Counted from the first letter of the stretch, positions 28,323 to 37,076 are shown. The stretch: DNA of 52,782 bases from an uncultured Granulosicoccaceae bacterium (GCA_938028465.1 CALJAA010000059.1:1-52782), one strand, 5' to 3'. A program made the numbers and translations. Notes: a model not told the origin generated them from the sequence alone.

Positions 28323-29291
28323 ATGATTTCATATGTAGCACGTCGATTGCTTCAATCTGTATTTGTCATGCTAGCCGTGAGCTTAATAGCGTTTACTTTA
28401 TTTAGGTTTGTAGGGGACCCTATCGCCCAGATGGTGGGTCAAGAAACCTCCCTGGAAGACCAAGCTCGCTTACGCAGTGAAATGGGCCTTAATGACCCGC
28501 TAATCACTCAGTATGGTCGGTTCGTTAAAAACCTAGCAACTGGCGAATTCGGTTATTCCTACAGAACCCGGCAACCCATCGGCGAGATGATTCTCAGCCG
28601 GCTACCAGCAACCCTTGAGCTAGGGTTTGTATCGTTACTGATTTCATTGTTGTTGGGGATTCCCGCTGGAATCTATACCGCACTTAATAAAGACAGTTTT
28701 CTATCCAATAGCATACTAGTGGTAACACTGGTGGGGGTGTCTGTGCCGACCTTCGTCATCGGCATATTTTTGATTTATCTTTTTGGCGTCACATTGGGTT
28801 GGTTGCCCACCTTTGGCCGTGGTGAAGTGGTGGAGATCGGCTGGTGGAAAACAAACTTACTCACCATTGACGGTTGGCGCTCACTTATCTTGCCAGCACT
28901 AACGTTAGGTGTGTATCAGGTAACACTCACCATGCGATTGATTCGATCCGAGATGCTTGAAGTGTTGCGTACCGACTACATAAAATTTGCGGTGGCTCGA
29001 GGAATTAATTACCGCACTGTTCACTATCGTCATGCGTTAAAAAACACCATGGTGCCAGTCATCACCATAATCGGTTTGCAGTTCGGTGGCATCATTGCTT
29101 TTTCGATTGTGACCGAATCCGTTTTTCAATGGCCGGGGATGGGCTTGTTATTTTTGGATTCAATTCGCTATGTTGATATTCCGGTGATGTCGGTGTACCT
29201 GGTGTTAATCGCACTCATTTTTGTGGTGATCAATCTATTGGTTGATTTGCTCTACGTGGTGATTGATCCTCGTGTCAGGCTTAAAGGGTAG
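28323..29291 (+). CDS. Dipeptide/oligopeptide-type ABC transporter permease (DppB/OppB family)
   Basis: This 322-residue permease begins MISYVARRLLQSVFVMLAVS, the characteristic DppB N-terminus, and has six membrane helices. The coupling loop is DYIKFAVARGINYRTVHYRHALKN. The insertion around ASP/FGRGEVVEIGWW is typical of the DppB subclass. It is first of three plus-strand genes, 24 bp after the katG terminator. Binding protein 32119-33693 probably completes the system, whose ligand (peptide, opine or other) is not evident. Confidence 0.92.
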   Translation: MISYVARRLLQSVFVMLAVSLIAFTLFRFVGDPIAQMVGQETSLEDQARLRSEMGLNDPLITQYGRFVKNLATGEFGYSYRTRQPIGEMILSRLPATLELGFVSLLISLLLGIPAGIYTALNKDSFLSNSILVVTLVGVSVPTFVIGIFLIYLFGVTLGWLPTFGRGEVVEIGWWKTNLLTIDGWRSLILPALTLGVYQVTLTMRLIRSEMLEVLRTDYIKFAVARGINYRTVHYRHALKNTMVPVITIIGLQFGGIIAFSIVTESVFQWPGMGLLFLDSIRYVDIPVMSVYLVLIALIFVVINLLVDLLYVVIDPRVRLKG

Positions 29292-29300
29292 GGCGCGCAC

Positions 29301-30218
29301 ATGTTAAGCCGACTAAAACGTGCCACCGTAGAAAACGAACTGTTGTATCTGTTCTTACGCAAGCCCTTAGCGCAGGCCGCTTTTTTAGTGGCAACTGTGC
29401 TGATAGTCGGTGCGTTTCTCGCCGATTGGATTGCGCCAACTAACCCCTACGATCTAACCAGTTTTGATTTATTAGATTCATTAATACCACCAGCTTGGAC
29501 GGATACAGGTGAAGCGCGTTTTGTGTTGGGCACCGATGATCAGGGCCGTGATTTGCTGTCAGCAATTCTCTATGGCGCTAGGTTGTCGTTATTAGTGGGG
29601 CTGACATCGATCGCTTTTGCCAGCGTGTTGGGCGTGAGTGTTGGTATTACGGCAGGCTATATGGGTGGGCGTTTTGACGCAATCGTAATGCGCATAGCGG
29701 ACATACAACTGAGTTTACCAGCGATCTTAACGGCGCTATTAATTGACGGCGTTGCGAGGGGCTTGTTCCCCGGTGCGATGCATGATGACTTGATGATTGT
29801 GGTGCTCACCGTTGCGATAGGTTTATCGCTATGGGTTAATTTTGCTCGTACGGCGCGCGCTTCCACATTTGTTGAAAAAAACAAAGAGTACGTGCAAGCT
29901 GCCGAGATCATGGGGCAGCACCCCTTGCGCATCATGCTGGTACAAATACTGCCCAACATAATGGGGCCGATCATGGTTATCTTGGCTATCGATTTAGCGG
30001 TAGCGATATTGCTCGAAGCAACGCTATCGTTTCTGGGTGTGGGTGTGCCAGCTAATCAGCCCTCCTTGGGTACTCTGATCAGAATAGGCACAGAGTATTT
30101 GTTCTCGGGTGAGTGGTGGATTGTGATCTTCCCAAGCCTGACGCTCATCGTGCTGATCATCTCAGTCAATATTCTTGGCGACTTTTTGCGTGACGCGCTA
30201 AATCCGAGATTACGCTGA
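29301..30218 (+). CDS. Dipeptide/oligopeptide-type ABC transporter permease (DppC/OppC family)
   Basis: This 305-residue partner permease has an N-terminal helix, a periplasmic segment ending FVLGTDDQGRDLLSAILYGARLSL (typical DppC motif, shown here by its core), and five further helices. The coupling loop is EYVQAAEIMGQHPLRIMLVQILPN. It starts 9 bp after the dppB-like stop, and its TGA shares one base with the ATPase ATG (TGATG), indicating translational coupling. Confidence 0.92.
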   Translation: MLSRLKRATVENELLYLFLRKPLAQAAFLVATVLIVGAFLADWIAPTNPYDLTSFDLLDSLIPPAWTDTGEARFVLGTDDQGRDLLSAILYGARLSLLVGLTSIAFASVLGVSVGITAGYMGGRFDAIVMRIADIQLSLPAILTALLIDGVARGLFPGAMHDDLMIVVLTVAIGLSLWVNFARTARASTFVEKNKEYVQAAEIMGQHPLRIMLVQILPNIMGPIMVILAIDLAVAILLEATLSFLGVGVPANQPSLGTLIRIGTEYLFSGEWWIVIFPSLTLIVLIISVNILGDFLRDALNPRLR

Positions 30219-31969
30219 TGACCTTGTTAGCCATCAAAGATCTTACGGTGCGTTACCCCACGCGGTTTGGTGAATTCACCGCGATCGAAGCAATCGACCT
30301 GACTATCAAAGAAGGTGAGATACACGGCTTAGTGGGTGAGTCTGGTGCAGGTAAATCAACAATCGGTGCGGTCGTGATGGGGCTACTAGAATCGCCTGGT
30401 TACATTGCAAATGGTAGCGTAACCATGTTGGGTACTGACCTAACCAAGCTTAATTTAGATGACTACCACCAGCGGCGTGGCAGTGAGCTGGGCATGATAT
30501 TTCAAGACCCACAAACCAGCCTTAATCCCCTGTTTACTATTGCTGATCAGCTAGTCACAACCATACAACAACACAATGATGTATCTGAAAGTACCGCTCG
30601 CCAGCAAGCGATAACACTGTTAGATGAAGTGGGGATCAATGATGCTGAAGGCCGCATCGACGATTACCCCCATCAGTTTTCTGGCGGGATGCGTCAGCGA
30701 GTGGTGATTGCCTTAGTGTTATGCACTAACCCAAAGCTGATCGTGGCGGACGAGCCCACCACGGCCCTAGATGTATCAATTCAGAAGCGTATATTAGTGT
30801 TGCTTAAGCAGCTGGCTAAACAGCGTGGCGTTGGTATTTTGTTAATTACTCACGATATTGGGGTTATTGCAGAGGTATGTGATCGGGTGACGGTGTTGCG
30901 TCAAGGTAAAGTCGTAGAAAACGGCCCAACCAATAGCGTGATAGGAAGCCCTACGCATGAGTACACGATTGGTTTAATGGCTGCAGTGCCACTCATTGGT
31001 AAGCGCCTTGACCGCTTTCAAAATATTATCGTTGAAGAGGCTTTGCCTGATGAAAAAAACCAATGGCGTGTTCCCGGCGCATCAGCTGAATATGCCGAAC
31101 GCTGGTTACACGACAACTACCAGCGACTACAAAATCAAGAACAAGCCCTAGCATCAACAGAAACTGATCATGCAATATTAGCCGTGAGTGATCTAGAGGT
31201 GCGTTATCCACCTGAAAACCCGGGGTGGTTTCGAAAAAAGCTAGGGCATCAAGCATTAAGCGACATCGACTTTCACTTGCACCGAGGTGAAGTATTGGGA
31301 GTAGTGGGTGAAAGCGGAAGCGGTAAGTCGACACTAGCAAAAGCCATAGTTGGTTTAGTGGATTATACGCAAGGCTCAATTAGTTCTAACGGCATCGTGT
31401 TAGAGCCCGGTAGTCGGCGTAGCCGAAAAAACGAAGCACGCAGGCGTTTACAAATGATTTTTCAAGATCCGTACTCGTCACTGAACAACAGGCGAACGGT
31501 TGAACAGATTCTGTCAGAGCCATTAAAATTTTATTCCCTTGTCGATAGTCGCGCTGATCGGCGTAAGTTGGTTGCATCGGTACTTGAACTCGTAGAGATG
31601 CCACAACAAACCCTGCGTCGATACCCGCATCAGTTTTCTGGTGGCCAACGGCAGCGCATTGCCATAGCACGCTCTCTACTTTGCTTGCCGGATTTATTGA
31701 TTTGCGATGAGCCAACATCGGCACTGGATGTATCTATTCAGGCCCACGTATTAAATTTATTAAAAGATCTGCAGGATGAATTTAATATGGCCATTCTGTT
31801 TATCAGTCACAACCTAGCCGTTGTGCGGCAAATGGCGGACCGGGTGGTCGTGCTTAAAGACGGTGAGGTGGTGGAGCAAGGGGATAGTGATGTATTTTTT
31901 ACAGCGCCTACTGCTGAGTACAGCAAGTTATTGTTGCGTGAAACGCCGTCTCTTTCGATATTGGATTGA
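30218..31969 (+). CDS. Fused dipeptide-type ABC ATPase with two nucleotide-binding domains (DppD-DppF)
   Basis: This 583-residue protein joins two complete ATPase halves. The first has Walker A GESGAGKST, the MIFQDPQTSLNPL Q-loop and the FSGGMRQRVVIALVL signature with Walker B LIVADEPTTALD. The second, from about residue 320, has GESGSGKST, MIFQDPYSSLNNR and FSGGQRQRIAIARSL with LLICDEPTSALD. The linker around residues 245-320 includes the oligopeptide-transporter C-terminal motif (PLIGKRLDRF). Both sites look competent. Stand-alone DppD and DppF are more usual; the fused form is like YejF/GsiA. Confidence 0.94.
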   Translation: MTLLAIKDLTVRYPTRFGEFTAIEAIDLTIKEGEIHGLVGESGAGKSTIGAVVMGLLESPGYIANGSVTMLGTDLTKLNLDDYHQRRGSELGMIFQDPQTSLNPLFTIADQLVTTIQQHNDVSESTARQQAITLLDEVGINDAEGRIDDYPHQFSGGMRQRVVIALVLCTNPKLIVADEPTTALDVSIQKRILVLLKQLAKQRGVGILLITHDIGVIAEVCDRVTVLRQGKVVENGPTNSVIGSPTHEYTIGLMAAVPLIGKRLDRFQNIIVEEALPDEKNQWRVPGASAEYAERWLHDNYQRLQNQEQALASTETDHAILAVSDLEVRYPPENPGWFRKKLGHQALSDIDFHLHRGEVLGVVGESGSGKSTLAKAIVGLVDYTQGSISSNGIVLEPGSRRSRKNEARRRLQMIFQDPYSSLNNRRTVEQILSEPLKFYSLVDSRADRRKLVASVLELVEMPQQTLRRYPHQFSGGQRQRIAIARSLLCLPDLLICDEPTSALDVSIQAHVLNLLKDLQDEFNMAILFISHNLAVVRQMADRVVVLKDGEVVEQGDSDVFFTAPTAEYSKLLLRETPSLSILD

Positions 31970-32007
31970 GGGTGTTGTCATCCTCGAAGTTATTATCTCA
32001 GGAAGTT

Positions 32008-32112
32008 GTCATACCCTGGAGGGCACTGTCATCCCCGCGTAGGCGGGGATCCATACTCTGCTCAGCGTGGATCCCCGCCTGCGCGGGGACTAGGCGCCCT
32101 CCGGGGTATGAC
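32008..32112. repeat. Composite dispersed palindromic repeat, copy 4
   Basis: An outer inverted pair, GTCATACCCTGGAGGGCACT and GGCGCCCTCCGGGGTATGAC, encloses an inner pair, GTCATCCCCGCG-TAGG-CGGGGATCC and GGATCCCCGCCTGCGCGGGGA. The nesting looks like one element inserted in, or recombined with, another. It lies between convergent ends of the transporter ATPase and binding-protein genes. Confidence 0.9.
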
Positions 32113-32118
32113 GATAGG

Positions 32119-33693
32119 CTAATTAACAGTAACCCAACGCAATATAAAAAAGTTATCAGTACGTTGCGTAAGCTTAATCTTGTTAGTCGATGCCCAGATC
32201 AGTGGCTGGACATACATCGGGATATAAGCCACATCATCTTGCAAAATACCCGTCACTTCATCAATCATCGCTTGACGCTTGCTGTCATCTAACTCAGTTT
32301 GTAGCTGAGGTAGTAGTTCGTCTAAACGCGCATTAGAGTAATCACCAAAGTTCCAACTTCCTAGCTTCTTCTCTTTGTTTGGCGTGCTAGCTAAAAAGCG
32401 AATTGGGTGCTCGGCGTCGAACGTGCCGGGCGACCAACCCAAAAGATACATATCGAACTTGTCTTCGCGTAGCTCAGGCCAATAAGTGCGCACAGGCATA
32501 CTAGTGAGCTTGGCCTTAAGACCGACTTTGCTCATCATGGATGCCGCTGCTTTGCAGATAGCTTCATCGTTAATGTAGCGATCGTTGGGGCACTGTAGGC
32601 CAAAGCTAAAACCGTCTGCGTAGCCTGCCTCTGCCAGTAGAGCTTTAGCCTTTGCGGGATCGTAGGGTAGGCGAGCTTCCATAGAGTTGGAGTAACCGCG
32701 CATAGCACTGGACACTAACTGGGATGCAGGCTGTGCATTCCCGCGCATGATCTTATCTATTAGGGTATCAACATTGATAGACATATAGGCGGCCTGTCTA
32801 ACTCGCGGGTCCTGAAAAGGGTTTTTACCGCTAGTTTCATCCGAAAACTTCAACGCATCAGCTTGGTGTGCAAAGCCGAACATCAATACGCGTGCTTCAA
32901 CACCTTCGTGCACAGTAAATTCAGGCCGTTGCTTCATGCCTGGTACGTCTTGTAACGGGATGGGAGAGATAAAGTCGATTTCACCTGAAAGCAGTGCAGC
33001 CATGCCGGTAGCGCTTTGCCCTATCGGCGTAAAGATCGCCTCGGTTATGTTGCTCTCCATATCGCCCCACCAATTGGTGTTGGGTACTAGCGTTGTTCTA
33101 ACACCTGGATCTCGGTCTTTAAGCATAAATGCAGCCGTACCATTGGTGTTACGAGTAGCAAAATTTTCAGCTTCTTTTGAAGGTAGTAGAGCGTCATTAC
33201 TGGTAGCCCAGTCACGATCCAATATCATAAAGTTGGCTATCGAGTCGGGAAAGAGTGGGTTAGGCGCAGATGTTTTAAAATCTATTGTGTGATCATCAAC
33301 TACAACAACATCGGTAACCGATGCAAACCAGGTTCGTACGTCTGATTCTTCTGATGATGCGCGTTCGTATGAAAACAATACATCATCCGCGGTAAAGGCT
33401 GCGCCATTGTGAAAGCTTACGTCTTTACGAAGGTTAAAGCGCCAGCCTTCTGTGCCTAACGGTTCCCAGCTTTCAGCCAGAGAGCCTTCGATTTTCATTT
33501 CTTTGTTACGTCTTACCAAGCCTTCGTAGATATTGTTTAGAAAGCCTAGTACCGGAGCCGTATTAGTTGCGTGTGGATCCATCGTTTGTGGATCAGTTTT
33601 ACCAGCCCATCGAAATGTTTCGGCTTGTGCTGTGCCTACTGCTAGCGTGATTACGGTTGCTGAAATGGCAACTCGTTTGAGGTAGCTTGTCAT
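32119..33693 (-). CDS. Dipeptide-type (SBP family 5) ABC substrate-binding protein
   Basis: This 524-residue periplasmic protein has a Sec signal peptide, MTSYLKRVAISATVITLAVGTAQA, cut before ETFRW. The SBP_bac_5 body contains TDPQTMDPHATNT, LAESWEPLG and DVSFHNGAAFTADDVLFSYER-type segments. The ATG at 33693 is chosen because AAGGAG lies nine bases upstream; an earlier in-frame start adds 19 unlikely residues. It is convergent with the permease/ATPase operon rather than part of it, so the pair must be expressed from separate promoters. A 10-bp-arm hairpin lies upstream. Confidence 0.93.
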   Translation of the reverse strand: MTSYLKRVAISATVITLAVGTAQAETFRWAGKTDPQTMDPHATNTAPVLGFLNNIYEGLVRRNKEMKIEGSLAESWEPLGTEGWRFNLRKDVSFHNGAAFTADDVLFSYERASSEESDVRTWFASVTDVVVVDDHTIDFKTSAPNPLFPDSIANFMILDRDWATSNDALLPSKEAENFATRNTNGTAAFMLKDRDPGVRTTLVPNTNWWGDMESNITEAIFTPIGQSATGMAALLSGEIDFISPIPLQDVPGMKQRPEFTVHEGVEARVLMFGFAHQADALKFSDETSGKNPFQDPRVRQAAYMSINVDTLIDKIMRGNAQPASQLVSSAMRGYSNSMEARLPYDPAKAKALLAEAGYADGFSFGLQCPNDRYINDEAICKAAASMMSKVGLKAKLTSMPVRTYWPELREDKFDMYLLGWSPGTFDAEHPIRFLASTPNKEKKLGSWNFGDYSNARLDELLPQLQTELDDSKRQAMIDEVTGILQDDVAYIPMYVQPLIWASTNKIKLTQRTDNFFILRWVTVN

Positions 33694-33778
33694 CTTTTTC
33701 TCCTTGGTCGGCTCAAGCCCAGTGTAACTCAGGCCATGCGATAGCGCCAAGCATTCCAGCCGTTCTGAGCCATGAGAG

Positions 33779-33818
33779 GAGACAATAAAACACCTGTTGT
33801 CGATGTGGTTATTGTCTC
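33779..33818. other. Strong inverted repeat upstream of the binding-protein gene
   Basis: GAGACAATAA (33779-33788) and TTATTGTCTC (33809-33818) are perfect 10-bp arms, with an extra CAC/GTG pairing further in. It lies between two minus-strand genes. No T-run follows on the minus strand, so it is more likely an mRNA-processing/stability stem or a regulator site than an intrinsic terminator. Confidence 0.6.
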
Positions 33819-33833
33819 TCGACCATAGGAGAA

Positions 33834-34313
33834 TTAAGCCTGTAGCAGCGTGGCAGTTGAACCTTGCATAGTGGCTTTGAGAGGGATGACTCGCGTGCCT
33901 TCTGGTAGGCGACTAACATCGGCCTGCACATTCAATGAGTTAGCTGAGGCGATGTGACGCCCTTGAGCGGGGAGTGAGTTAAAGTGCAGCATCACATCCA
34001 TCTTTGCTGGAATGGTTATAGACGTATCATGACACACGGCACCGCAATCCATTGTCTCGCCATCAAAGGTGATAATGGCGTGCTGTATTTGATCGACAGT
34101 TAGTGGTTTGTTAGTTAAGTTTTTGAGTAGTAGGGTTTCGTTTGTTGTGCCTGGAATACTGACGAGGGTTACATCGATAACAACTTTCTTAATGCTGGCT
34201 TGCTTAGCAAATGAGGGTAGCGATACCAGAGTGGCGGTTGCGCCCGCAGTACCTATCAACCGTTTGAGAGTACGTCGTTTTCCTGAATCAACCATAGCGC
34301 TGAGGGTTTTCAT
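33834..34313 (-). CDS. Hypothetical exported protein with Tat-like signal
   Basis: I do not recognise this 159-residue protein. Residues 12-36 (GKRRTLKRLIG, then a hydrophobic run ending PSFA) resemble a twin-arginine signal peptide, so a periplasmic location is likely. The mature part looks all-beta (VVIDVTLVSIPG, TLLLKNLTNKPLTVDQIQHAIITF) and contains a DCGAVCHDTS segment with two cysteines that could bind a metal or form a disulfide. It has no clear operon partner, and its divergent neighbour is yceI. The start could also be ATG at codon 7 (MVDSGKRR). Confidence 0.6.
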   Translation of the reverse strand: MKTLSAMVDSGKRRTLKRLIGTAGATATLVSLPSFAKQASIKKVVIDVTLVSIPGTTNETLLLKNLTNKPLTVDQIQHAIITFDGETMDCGAVCHDTSITIPAKMDVMLHFNSLPAQGRHIASANSLNVQADVSRLPEGTRVIPLKATMQGSTATLLQA

Positions 34314-34687
34314 GATTACATCCGGGTGGGTGAGTACTATAGGTTATCTTAGTTATTGAAGTTCGCAGCGTTGATTTTCACTAATTTACATTGTAACTGT
34401 TAAGTGTTTTATGTTAGTTGCAATTAACTTGGTAAACCTACTGGTGTTTCTCAGGTGCCGGAAAAAATAGTCAATTTCTGGTTCCGTTTATCTGGGCTTT
34501 TGAACGCCATGCAGTTGGCTGCGATTGCAGCGGCTAGCGCGCTTTGATCAAATTCAATAATTTGAGTCGCCAAAGTAGCCAATAATCGAATTTTATGCCA
34601 TTAGTATGAACTTTTAGGTCAGAAAGTGGTACTTAGGTATAGTGTATTTGTAGATTGTTTCATTAATAATAAATAGAGGTCGTTCGT
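34314..34687. other. Long divergent intergenic region with a perfect palindrome
   Basis: This 374-bp AT-rich spacer between the hypothetical exported protein and yceI contains no plausible gene. It holds TCAAATT-CAAT-AATTTGA (34548-34565), a perfect 7-bp inverted repeat with 4-bp centre, typical in size of a TetR- or MarR-family operator. A TATAGT hexamer near 34636 could be a -10 for yceI. A short hairpin-prone GC-rich patch (GCGATTGCAGCGGCTAGCGC) is also present. Confidence 0.5.
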
Positions 34688-35296
34688 ATGTTTAAAATTA
34701 GTTTACCGCTGGCTGTCATTGCTGGTTCGTTCTTTAGTGTGGCTGGTAGCGTGGCCCAAGCTGCTGATTTGAGCGCAGTCCCTTCGGGCAGCTATACGGT
34801 TGATCCAACCCATGCTTATATCCATGTACAGTACAACCACCTAGGCCTATCCAATCCGATTCTTGCATTTGATGAATTTTCGGTTGATATGAATCTAGAC
34901 AATGCAGAGCCAACCAAAACTAGCGTTGCAGTGGATATTAAAACAGACAGCATAATTACCGGTTCTGATATTTTCAATCAACACATCACTGGTGAGAAAT
35001 GGTTTGACGTTGCTGCTAACCCCGCTATCACGTTCAGTAGCAAATCTGTAACTGCCAATGACGATGGCACGTTTGCATTAATGGGTGACCTTACGATCAA
35101 AGGTATGACAAAGCCGGTAACGTTAGATGTCACGATCAATGCTGCAATGAACCATCCACTTAAAAAGACGCCGGTGGTGGGCATTAGTGCAGTGGGTAAT
35201 TTAAACCGTTCTGATTGGGGCTTAGGTGCTAATGCACCCTATATCAGTGATGAAGTAAAGCTTGAAATTCAGGCCGAGATGTTTAAATCAGAATAA
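34688..35296 (+). CDS. YceI family periplasmic protein
   Basis: This 202-residue protein has a Sec signal peptide ending VAQA-ADLS and a YceI lipocalin-like barrel: GSYTVDPTHAYIHVQYNHLG, FDVAANPAITFSSKSV and GDLTIKGMTKPVTLDV. YceI proteins bind isoprenoid-type ligands and are often linked with respiratory quinones or with stress. The start is supported by AGAGGT nine bases upstream. It is separated from the pirin gene by a hairpin. Confidence 0.93.
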   Translation: MFKISLPLAVIAGSFFSVAGSVAQAADLSAVPSGSYTVDPTHAYIHVQYNHLGLSNPILAFDEFSVDMNLDNAEPTKTSVAVDIKTDSIITGSDIFNQHITGEKWFDVAANPAITFSSKSVTANDDGTFALMGDLTIKGMTKPVTLDVTINAAMNHPLKKTPVVGISAVGNLNRSDWGLGANAPYISDEVKLEIQAEMFKSE

Positions 35297-35319
35297 TTTA
35301 ATTCCGCGCTTCTATGTGG

Positions 35320-35343
35320 TGGTCAACTGATTTAAGTTGACCA
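35320..35343. other. Hairpin between yceI and pirin genes
   Basis: TGGTCAACT (35320-35328) and AGTTGACCA (35335-35343) form a perfect 9-bp stem with a 6-nt loop. The arm sequence is the everted form of the RutR half-sites (TGGTCAA...TTGACCA rather than TTGACCA..TGGTCAA), probably coincidence. No T-run follows, so it may act as an mRNA stem or a partial terminator. Confidence 0.55.
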
Positions 35344-35383
35344 TCATTAATGTCTTCAGATAAATCATGAAAGAGCCAACGTT

Positions 35384-36295
35384 ATGTCAATTCGGCCCGT
35401 CGTAGAAACAACGTCTGCCAAAGCCACAATGGAAGGGGCTGGTGTTAAGTTACATCGTGCATTTGGTTTTCATGAGCCTAGTAAATACGATCCCTTCTTG
35501 CTGTTCGATGATTTCCGTAACGATAACCCGGATGACTATGCTGCCGGTTTTCCATGGCACCCGCACAGAGGTATTGAAACAATCACCTATGTGTTAAGTG
35601 GCACGGTAGATCACGGTGATAGTTTGGGCAATGCAGGTACGCTTGGAGCGGGTTCAGTGCAATGGATGACTGCCGGCTCTGGCATTCTTCACCAGGAAAT
35701 GCCGAAGGGTAATGAGCAAGGTCAAATGCACGGTTTTCAATTATGGGCAAATTTGCCGGGTGCGCTTAAAATGACGGCACCTCGTTATCAAGATATACAA
35801 GGGCAAGATATCCCCGAAATAATTGATGATGATGGCACGATTGTCAAAATAATCATTGGTGATTTTTGGGGTAAGAGTGGCCCTGTTGATGGCATCGCTG
35901 CAGATCCTCAGTATTTAGACATTACTATTCCTGCTGGTGTTCGTAAAACCTTGCCAATCGATACCTATCGACAAGCATTTGCTTATGTGTTTGAAGGTGC
36001 TGGTCAATTCGTTGATGCGTCATCACCAACGGGTGTGCTGGTTGAAAAAGATATTGACGGGCAAGAAGTGAATATTCGGGATCTAAGCGGTGATAGAACA
36101 CTGGTACAGTTTGGCACTGGAGATGAAATTACCGTACAAGCGGGGCCAGCTGGTTTGCGGTTTTTATTGGTATCAGGTGCACCGATAAAAGAGCCTGTGG
36201 CATGGCATGGGCCGATCGTTATGAACACCACCGAAGAGCTTCGACAAGCCATGAGTGATTTACGCAACGATACGTTTATCAAGCCAGCCAGCTAA
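35384..36295 (+). CDS. Pirin family protein (cupin)
   Basis: This 303-residue bicupin has the pirin iron-binding residues in FPWHPHRGIETITYVLSG (two His) and GSGILHQEMP (His and Glu), and a C-terminal pirin domain with GPAGLRFLLVSGAPIKEPVAWHGPIVMNT-like segments. Bacterial pirins are redox-responsive co-regulators or quercetinase-like dioxygenases, and which applies here is not visible. A Shine-Dalgarno is not obvious, but GAAAGAG lies 8-14 bases upstream. It is in the same direction as yceI. Confidence 0.93.
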   Translation: MSIRPVVETTSAKATMEGAGVKLHRAFGFHEPSKYDPFLLFDDFRNDNPDDYAAGFPWHPHRGIETITYVLSGTVDHGDSLGNAGTLGAGSVQWMTAGSGILHQEMPKGNEQGQMHGFQLWANLPGALKMTAPRYQDIQGQDIPEIIDDDGTIVKIIIGDFWGKSGPVDGIAADPQYLDITIPAGVRKTLPIDTYRQAFAYVFEGAGQFVDASSPTGVLVEKDIDGQEVNIRDLSGDRTLVQFGTGDEITVQAGPAGLRFLLVSGAPIKEPVAWHGPIVMNTTEELRQAMSDLRNDTFIKPAS

Positions 36296-36297
36296 CT

Positions 36298-36322
36298 GTC
36301 ATACCCGCGCAGGCGGGCATCC
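36298..36322. repeat. Dispersed palindromic repeat, copy 5 (single unit)
   Basis: GTCATACCCGCG-CAGG-CGGGCATCC is a single hairpin unit of the family, beginning 3 bp after the pirin stop and lying between convergent genes (pirin and tonB). Only one arm of the usual pair is present. Confidence 0.8.
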
Positions 36323-36350
36323 AGCACACTAGAACCCCCCATCAAACTAT

Positions 36351-37076
36351 CTAACGCAACTTAAAACTAATCGGCACAGTAATCGTTTTAGAAGACTCAG
36401 TGAAGCCCTCTGGAAATGCTTCAAAGCGCCCAACGCCCGTTACCGCTGACACAGCGGCTTTGTCTAAGTCATCAACCCCAGAACTCTTCACTAGCGTTAT
36501 TTGGCTGATTGCACCATCTGCTGCAATGTTAAAGGACACCTTGACCGTGCCTTCTTTTTTTCGTCGACGAGCTTTACGAGGGTATACACGGTTTTTCTGA
36601 ATCGCGGCACGTAATCGATCCAAATACCGAACCTCGGCTTGCTGTTGTTCGGGCGTGATAACAACCTCTTTTTTTTGCGGTTCGGGAACAGCGGCAAGCG
36701 CCTTAGGTTCTGGCTTAGGTTTCGGCTCGGGTTTCGGCTCAGGTTTAGGCTCAGGTTTAGGCTCAGGTTTAGGCTCAGGTTTCGGCTCAGGTTTCGGCTC
36801 AGGTTTCGGCTCAGGTTTCGGCTCAGGTTTAGGCTCAGGTTTAGGCTCAGGTTTCGGCTCAGGTTTCGGCTCAGGTTTCGGCTCAGGTTTCGGCTCAGGT
36901 TCTGGCTCGGGTTCGGGTTCTGGCTCTACTGGTTGAAAGATCGCCATGTCCAGTGGAGTAGGAGCTTGTAGAGGCGCCGTCGATGTCGAGAGCGACTCGC
37001 GATTAACGAACAGCACTCCAACTAACGCAAGGTGAAACAGAATGGACAGTGCATAACCAACGAACTTCGAATTCAA
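36351..37076 (-). CDS. tonB: TonB energy-transducing protein with long Pro-Glu-Lys linker
   Basis: This 241-residue protein has an N-terminal membrane anchor ([17 protein letters not shown], residues 8-24). A periplasm-spanning linker of repeating EPKP (about residues 55-125) follows, then a TonB C-terminal domain ([45 protein letters not shown]). The start is TTG at 37076, overlapping the exbD stop by 4 bp (TTGA), so it depends on coupled re-initiation; the next ATG would remove the anchor. It works with ExbB/ExbD to energise outer-membrane receptors. The neighbouring receptor gene is broken, so the complex must serve receptors elsewhere. Confidence 0.92.
   Translation of the reverse strand: MNSKFVGYALSILFHLALVGVLFVNRESLSTSTAPLQAPTPLDMAIFQPVEPEPEPEPEPEPKPEPKPEPKPEPKPEPKPEPKPEPKPEPKPEPKPEPKPEPKPEPKPEPKPEPKPEPKPKPEPKALAAVPEPQKKEVVITPEQQQAEVRYLDRLRAAIQKNRVYPRKARRRKKEGTVKVSFNIAADGAISQITLVKSSGVDDLDKAAVSAVTGVGRFEAFPEGFTESSKTITVPISFKLR
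36721..36900 (-). repeat. 15-unit 12-bp tandem repeat within tonB
   Basis: Fifteen 12-bp units of GGTTT(A/C)GGCTCA (read on the plus strand) run uninterrupted and encode the Glu-Pro-Lys-Pro ladder. Units differ almost only at one wobble base (TTA versus TTC), with a block of TTA units next to TTC blocks, which suggests expansion by slippage or unequal crossing-over. Copy changes would keep the reading frame. Confidence 0.93.

Noticed and set aside
32008-32112. Insertion sequence at the composite repeat
   Set aside because: No transposase gene or fragment is present; the element is about 105 bp and belongs to the short dispersed family.
36639-36971. Plus-strand open frames encoding Gly-Ser-Phe or Arg-Leu-Phe repeats opposite tonB
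   Set aside because: They are antisense reflections of the 12-bp tandem repeat in tonB; the minus-strand reading has membrane anchor, linker and TonB domain.
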